NCBI RefSeq assembly: GCF_030817195.1
Contig: NZ_JAUSYZ010000001.1
Location: 3,782,001-3,846,000, forward strand
DNA from: Arthrobacter globiformis
Lineage (GTDB): Bacteria > Actinomycetota > Actinomycetes > Actinomycetales > Micrococcaceae
Length of the DNA stretch: 64,000 nucleotides
Direction: 5' to 3'
Of the stretch, positions 59,595 through 64,000 are shown in pieces. Made by a program: the position numbers and the translations under genes. Each line of letters starts with the position of its first letter. Position 1 is the first letter of the stretch. The notes under the pieces are model-generated. The model had not been told where the DNA came from. It saw only the letters and a list, made by a program, of their open reading frames with translations, and ran no database searches.

Positions 59595-60934
59595 GCCTGG
59601 CTCCTTTCTTCGGTGGCCGGCTGCGGATTCGCCGCGCCGTACCCTGCAATACCCCGCAGCTCGGCAATGACCGGCTCGAGGATGGTGCTGCGCAGGAACT
59701 GCTGGCCGTAGGTCCAGGCAGCGGCCCAGCGCTTTTCGTCCGGTTCCTGCAACGCCTCGGCGCAGTCACGCAGCGCATTCGCAATGCCCTCAGGGGTGAG
59801 CTCCTTTGCAGGGAACCACAGCGGATAATCCCGAAGGAGGTCCGTGGCTGCGTTTTCCATGTCGTGCACGGAGACGATCGGCAGACCGGTGGCCAGGTAC
59901 TCCGTGGTCTTGCCGCCGGTCACGTATTTGCCGCTGGACAGCAGGAGAATCAAGGCATCCATGCTGCCGTAGAACCCGGCGACGTCGCGTTTGGAGATCG
60001 GCCCGTCGTAGCGGAGGCCATTCTGGCGCCCGCTTCCAAAAATCTCGAGGATCTCGGCGCCTGCCGCCCCGGAAGCGCTCAGCTTCCCGCGGAACACCGC
60101 CTCCGCCTGCGGGCTGTCCCGACCGAAGGCGGCGCTCCACCCGTCCAGGAATTCCTGCAGCGGCATGTTCACGTACTGCAGCGTGCCGAGGTAACCGAAG
60201 CTTGGGCGTTCCGCAGGCTGCACAGCCGGCCTGGCGTGGCCTGGCTGGGGGTCGAAGCCGTTGGCCACCACCCGCATCAGGTGGGCCGACTCGGGATAGC
60301 GGCGGGCGTATTCGTCCCTGATCTGGCTGTTGACGAACCAGACCTGCGCGGCCTCGTGCAGATATTGGGCTTCGCGCTTCCCCACGGCACTGTCCGGAGT
60401 AAAGTCTTCGGCCCCGGAAATGGTGTTGAAGGCCCACGCGTCGCGGTAGTCCATGACGTACGGAACACCCTCAATCGCCCGGGCGACGCCGAATGCCACG
60501 TAGGGACTAGCGGAGGCCATGACCAGGTCGACGGGCTTCTCCGCATGGATGCTTCGGGCAGCCTCGCTGGCGGGCTTCAGCCACGCCCCATGGAAGTCCT
60601 CGGGGAAGTTCCGCCGGCTGCGGCGGCGCAGGGCATCCTTCCACAGGTAGGGAGCCTCAATCCTGAACCGTGAGTACCGGCGCAGGTCTCCCTTGGCCGG
60701 TTCTTCCGCGCCGCCGTCGTCCACTGCGACAACCCGGATGTCCGGGTGAACCGATTCCGCCAGCTTCTCATCCACTCCCGAAATCTGAGACCAGACCTGC
60801 GGGTCGACAGTGAGGACCGTGACGTCCCATCCGTCCTCGGCGAACGCATTGGCCACCGCGGTGCAGCGGTATACGGATGATGCGGTGCTGGGGGGAAAGG
60901 CGAAAGCGATATAGAGCAGGTGGGGCTTGGTCAC
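59591..60934 (-). CDS. Glycosyltransferase family 4 enzyme
   Basis: A 447-residue GT-B enzyme with HLLYIAFAFPPSTASSVYR at the N-terminus and a C-terminal domain with KTTEYLATGLPIVSVHD, the usual Glu-containing donor loop. Start is GTG at 60934, with AGGAG 8 nt upstream. It is the first gene of the five-gene minus-strand run down to 56864. Confidence 0.87.
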   Translation of the reverse strand: MTKPHLLYIAFAFPPSTASSVYRCTAVANAFAEDGWDVTVLTVDPQVWSQISGVDEKLAESVHPDIRVVAVDDGGAEEPAKGDLRRYSRFRIEAPYLWKDALRRRSRRNFPEDFHGAWLKPASEAARSIHAEKPVDLVMASASPYVAFGVARAIEGVPYVMDYRDAWAFNTISGAEDFTPDSAVGKREAQYLHEAAQVWFVNSQIRDEYARRYPESAHLMRVVANGFDPQPGHARPAVQPAERPSFGYLGTLQYVNMPLQEFLDGWSAAFGRDSPQAEAVFRGKLSASGAAGAEILEIFGSGRQNGLRYDGPISKRDVAGFYGSMDALILLLSSGKYVTGGKTTEYLATGLPIVSVHDMENAATDLLRDYPLWFPAKELTPEGIANALRDCAEALQEPDEKRWAAAWTYGQQFLRSTILEPVIAELRGIAGYGAANPQPATEERSQA

Positions 60935-61193
60935 TCAGTGGCTCCTAAAACCTTGGCGTAGCCTGCTTCCAGTTTGGCAGCAGGACCGATGCAGTGTGGT
61001 TGTTCCGGACGCAGGCTGGCCCATTCAACTGCGGTGACAGCGTCAAAGGCTCAAGCAGGGACCCGGCCACTGCCGGTCGCACCCATCCGGGCGAGTCCTC
61101 CGCGCCAGTTACCCAGTTTATGCCAACGCCCTCGCCCTACTGGCGGCGCGTAGTATGGGGATGGATTCCGTCCCTTCCGTTCTGGAGTAATTC

Positions 61194-63002
61194 TTGAGAC
61201 ACCTGCGCCGTACCATGCGCGAACTGCTGCCCCTTCTGCCGTCGAATGCGCGGAGATTTCTCCTGCTCTTCGGCGTGCTGTCAGCTCTTCTGGCGCTGCT
61301 CGATGCAGGTGCCCTCGGCGTGTTCGCTCTGGTTCTTAACCAAATCCTTAAGGGCGGAACCATGGTGCTGCCCGTCTTCGGCTCCGTAAGCCAGGAGTTC
61401 GGATTGGCGTTGCTCGTCGGGGCAGCGATGGTCATGATCCTCAAGTCCGTACTCAGCATCTGGCTCCAGTGGGTTTCGACCCGACGGTTTGCCGAGTACG
61501 AGATGGAGATCGGAACCGTCCTGTTCGAAAGCTACATCCGCGCGCCGTGGACGGAACGCATGAAGCGGTCCACCACCGAACTGGTGCGCATGATCGATGT
61601 CGGAATCGCCAATACCGTGTCTGGGGTCCTCTTCCCTGCGGTGGTCTTGCCTGCCCAGGCGCTGACATTCGCTTCCGTCCTGGTGGTCCTCGTCGGCGCA
61701 TCCTGGCAGACGGCATTGGCCACCCTTGTATACCTTGGCGCCATCGCCGCGTTCCTCTACCTCTGGCTTTCCAAGAAGTCCTACGAAGCCGGCAAGGTGA
61801 ACCGCGACGCCGCCATGCGCATGTCCACGCTGGTTTCGGAAATGCTGGCTGCCTTGAAGGAAATCACGCTGCGGGACAAGGCCGACGAGGTTGGCGGCAT
61901 TGTGATGCAAAGCCGCGAGCGGGCCGCACGTTCCCGCTCCAATATTCGCTTCATGGGCTCGGTCCCGAAGTTCGTGATCGACATGGCGCTGATTGGCGGC
62001 TTCCTTCTCATCGGCACCGTCGGCTACCTCATCGGCGGTATCGAGGCTGCGATGTCTTCTGTGGCCATCTTCGGCCTTGCCGGCTTCAAGATGGTCCCGG
62101 CCCTGACCCAGATGCAGTCCCAGCTGACGCTGGTCCAGTCAACGCTTCCCTACACTGAGACGGTAATGGGCGACATCAAGGACGCCGCAGAATTCCGGAA
62201 GCATGCGGAAACACTGGGCAGGACGCCCATCCGGGACGAGCCGAAGATGCTGGAGCTCAAGAACGTCGAGTTCACCTATCCTGGCGCCGGACAGCCCGCC
62301 GTCCGCAACATCAACCTGCAGTTGCCCATGGGCTCTTCCATCGGTGTGGTGGGACAGTCGGGTGCCGGCAAGTCCACCCTGATCGATATCTTCCTGGGCC
62401 TGCTGACGCCTTCCGCCGGAACTATGACCCTCGACGGCGTTCCGCTCGAGGATGTTCTGGCCGACTGGCGCAAGCGCGTGGGCTACGTGCCCCAGGAAGT
62501 CGCCATCTTCGACGGCACCGTCGCCCAGAATGTCGCCCTCACCTGGGGCAGTGACATCGACGAGGACCGCGTCCGTACAGCATTGCAGCGCGCCCAGCTC
62601 CTGGAAACCATTGAGTCCCGCAAGGACGGCATCAACGGCCGGGTTGGCGAGCGGGGGCTGGCTCTGTCCGGCGGCCAGCGCCAGCGACTCGGAATAGCCC
62701 GCGCCCTGTACATGAATCCGCTCGTCCTGGTGCTCGACGAGGCGACGAGCGCCCTGGACACGGCCACGGAGGCGGCGGTAGCCCAGGCCATCAGTGAACT
62801 GCACGGCGAGATTACGGTCATCTCTGTGGCGCACCGCCTGTCGACCATCCGCAACAACGACCAGGTGTGCTTCATGAAGGAAGGCACCATCCTCGCCCAG
62901 GGCACCTTCGACGAGGTTGTCCGCGCCAACCCGGACTTTGCCCAGCAGGCAGCCTTGGCCGGACTGCACTCCCCCGCCGGAGCTACCGCAGCAGGCAGCT
63001 AG
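61194..63002 (+). CDS. ABC exporter, permease-ATPase fusion (PglK-like flippase)
   Basis: A 602-residue half transporter with about six transmembrane helices (residues 20-330) and a C-terminal ATPase: Walker A GQSGAGKST, signature LSGGQRQRLGIARA, Walker B VLVLDEATSALD and H-loop VAHRLS. The TTG at 61194 has TGGAG 7 nt upstream; an ATG 7 codons later is the alternative. The setting among glycosyltransferases suggests a lipid-linked oligosaccharide flippase. A 259-bp gap upstream holds a TAGTAT at 61150-61155 as a possible -10. Confidence 0.88.
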   Translation: MRHLRRTMRELLPLLPSNARRFLLLFGVLSALLALLDAGALGVFALVLNQILKGGTMVLPVFGSVSQEFGLALLVGAAMVMILKSVLSIWLQWVSTRRFAEYEMEIGTVLFESYIRAPWTERMKRSTTELVRMIDVGIANTVSGVLFPAVVLPAQALTFASVLVVLVGASWQTALATLVYLGAIAAFLYLWLSKKSYEAGKVNRDAAMRMSTLVSEMLAALKEITLRDKADEVGGIVMQSRERAARSRSNIRFMGSVPKFVIDMALIGGFLLIGTVGYLIGGIEAAMSSVAIFGLAGFKMVPALTQMQSQLTLVQSTLPYTETVMGDIKDAAEFRKHAETLGRTPIRDEPKMLELKNVEFTYPGAGQPAVRNINLQLPMGSSIGVVGQSGAGKSTLIDIFLGLLTPSAGTMTLDGVPLEDVLADWRKRVGYVPQEVAIFDGTVAQNVALTWGSDIDEDRVRTALQRAQLLETIESRKDGINGRVGERGLALSGGQRQRLGIARALYMNPLVLVLDEATSALDTATEAAVAQAISELHGEITVISVAHRLSTIRNNDQVCFMKEGTILAQGTFDEVVRANPDFAQQAALAGLHSPAGATAAGS

Positions 63003-64000
63003 GCCCGGTCGGTCGCGATATCCGAATACAGCGCCCTCAGGCGCGGTATGAAGGCTGCCGCGTCGTAGCGGGGCAGCGCCCACTCGCGTCCGCCCAGCCG
63101 GTTGGTGGCCGCAACGGGGTCATCCAGAGCCGCCACGACCTGCTCCACCACGTCCTCATCGGTTCCCTCGATCACCGGCGGCGTGGTCCCGTCGTCGGGC
63201 CGCGGGAGCCGGGATCCCAGGGCAGCCAGCGGGGCACCCATGCAGAGGGCCTCGAACTCGCTGGTGGCGAAGTTGTTGGTGGCCTGGCCAATGGTCATGT
63301 GTGCCTGCGCCATGATCCGGTGGAAGTCGTCCTGCGGCATCCGTTCCAGCAGGGTCACCCCGTTCTGGCGCGCAGCTTCCGCGCCGGGCCCCCAGTTCAG
63401 GCCGAGGATTTCTGCCCGGTTCCCGACGGCGGCGCTGAGCTTTCGAGCCAGCTCCAGCTGCCGCTCCACGCCCTTGTCGTCATCCCAGCGTGAGACGAAG
63501 AGAATGGAGGGCCGGCCGCCAGGGTGCCACTCGGGCAGTGCCGCGGCATCCACCAGTGCGGGGAGGAACTCGGCGTCGGGCCGGGCCCGGCGGGCGTTCT
63601 CTGCGGTGTCGTTATTTGCGAAGAAAACATGGGCCGCCCCGTCGATCGCCTGCTGGATCTCGCCGTGGAACTGCGCATCCGCCCACTGCTTCCGGATATC
63701 GCTCCCGTGCAGGGTGAGGGCGTACGGCCGGCGCGGCATGCCGCGCTCCCGGAGCAGCCGTGCGCTCGTTCCGTAGTGGACATGCACGACGTCGGCCGCA
63801 CGGAGCCGAAGCGCCCGGCGCGCGACGAAGGGAACGAACCGCGCCCGGGCAAGGAGCGGGTTCCCCGGAGCAGCGGTCATGGGCCGGACCTGCTCCGGCG
63901 GCATGTACGACCACTCGATGCCGGCCCTCGCCGCGGCCCGCACCATGTTGCGGGCCACGAAGGCACAGTCGTTGAACTGAAGAACCCTGGGTTCGGACCT
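62999..64000 (-). CDS. Glycosyltransferase family 4 enzyme, N-terminus beyond the window
   Basis: The frame is open to the right edge, and the extra codons (SEPRVLQFNDCAFVARNMV) look coding, so the start lies past base 64000. At least 333 residues are present. GT-B features include VHVHYGTSARLL, PYALTLHGSDIRK, SRWDDDKGVERQ and the Glu-containing SEFEALCMGAPLAALGS donor loop. Its stop shares CTAG with the convergent ABC transporter gene. Confidence 0.87.
   Translation of the reverse strand, partial: RSEPRVLQFNDCAFVARNMVRAAARAGIEWSYMPPEQVRPMTAAPGNPLLARARFVPFVARRALRLRAADVVHVHYGTSARLLRERGMPRRPYALTLHGSDIRKQWADAQFHGEIQQAIDGAAHVFFANNDTAENARRARPDAEFLPALVDAAALPEWHPGGRPSILFVSRWDDDKGVERQLELARKLSAAVGNRAEILGLNWGPGAEAARQNGVTLLERMPQDDFHRIMAQAHMTIGQATNNFATSEFEALCMGAPLAALGSRLPRPDDGTTPPVIEGTDEDVVEQVVAALDDPVAATNRLGGREWALPRYDAAAFIPRLRALYSDIATDRA

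Noticed and set aside
1..64000. CRISPR array, insertion sequence, prophage or tRNA gene
   Set aside because: No spaced direct repeats of CRISPR type, no transposase or phage protein, and no tRNA cloverleaf apart from the tRNA-like part of tmRNA.

Overview
The window is a 64 kb piece of a high-GC actinobacterial chromosome, most likely a Micrococcaceae member of the Arthrobacter/Pseudarthrobacter group. The indications are a fused E2/E1 2-oxoglutarate decarboxylase (Kgd type), a mycothiol-linked SigR/RsrA pair, the 24-residue ribosomal protein bL37, a SAM-IV riboswitch, a DUF222/HNH protein, and many GTG and TTG starts. The DNA is gene-dense, and I see no insertion sequence, prophage, CRISPR array or tRNA.

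Layout. 1-2.5 kb: the C-terminal part of an M4 (thermolysin/protealysin-like) protease followed by its probable inhibitor emfourin, then a GlxA-type regulator and a 55-residue membrane microprotein. 2.5-8.2 kb: hrpA and a DUF222/HNH gene. 8.3-12.6 kb: HIT protein, zinc alcohol dehydrogenase, sulfurtransferase, Cds1-like cysteine desulfhydrase, and a frameshifted metallo-beta-lactamase-fold gene. 12.7-16 kb: zinc homeostasis, with Zur and a convergent znuACB operon preceded by a Zur-box-like palindrome. 16-18.6 kb: two CNNM/CorC-type membrane proteins. 18.9-25.2 kb: kgd, a degenerate SGNH protein, a DUF4097-PadR operon with twin operator-like sites, and bL37. 25.3-26.7 kb: rsrA-sigR with an apparent autoregulatory SigR promoter. 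26.7-30.7 kb: doxX, aroA, rsgA, hisN. 30.8-34.8 kb: SAM-IV riboswitch with a class V aminotransferase, a methyltransferase, an MntR-type regulator and two fluoride channels. 34.8-38 kb: MFS transporter, two small proteins and an HtrA-like protease. 38.1-43.6 kb: ssrA, smpB, an M23 peptidase, ftsX, ftsE and prfB. 43.7-48.5 kb: a compact Tad pilus operon. 48.7-64 kb: cell-envelope functions, namely acyltransferases, galE, a secreted GH25 lysozyme carrying three beta-propeller repeats, glycosyltransferases, a DUF2304/GT2 pair and a PglK-like ABC exporter.

Several parts work together. The zinc regulator is next to its transporter. FtsEX is followed by the peptidoglycan hydrolase it probably controls, and by the SmpB/tmRNA ribosome-rescue pair. 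The envelope region looks like part of a surface-polysaccharide locus that continues past the right edge. Many genes have an actinobacterial -10 hexamer (TANNNT) only 6-8 nt before the start codon, which suggests frequent leaderless transcription.

All calls come from reading the sequence and from remembered family features. No database search was run. I did not find an obviously new multi-gene system. The most worthwhile leads are the emfourin/M4 pair, the SigR dual-isoform arrangement, the triad-less SGNH protein, the uORF abutting the cds1 start, the triple-propeller lysozyme, and the 164-residue unknown inside the glycan locus.
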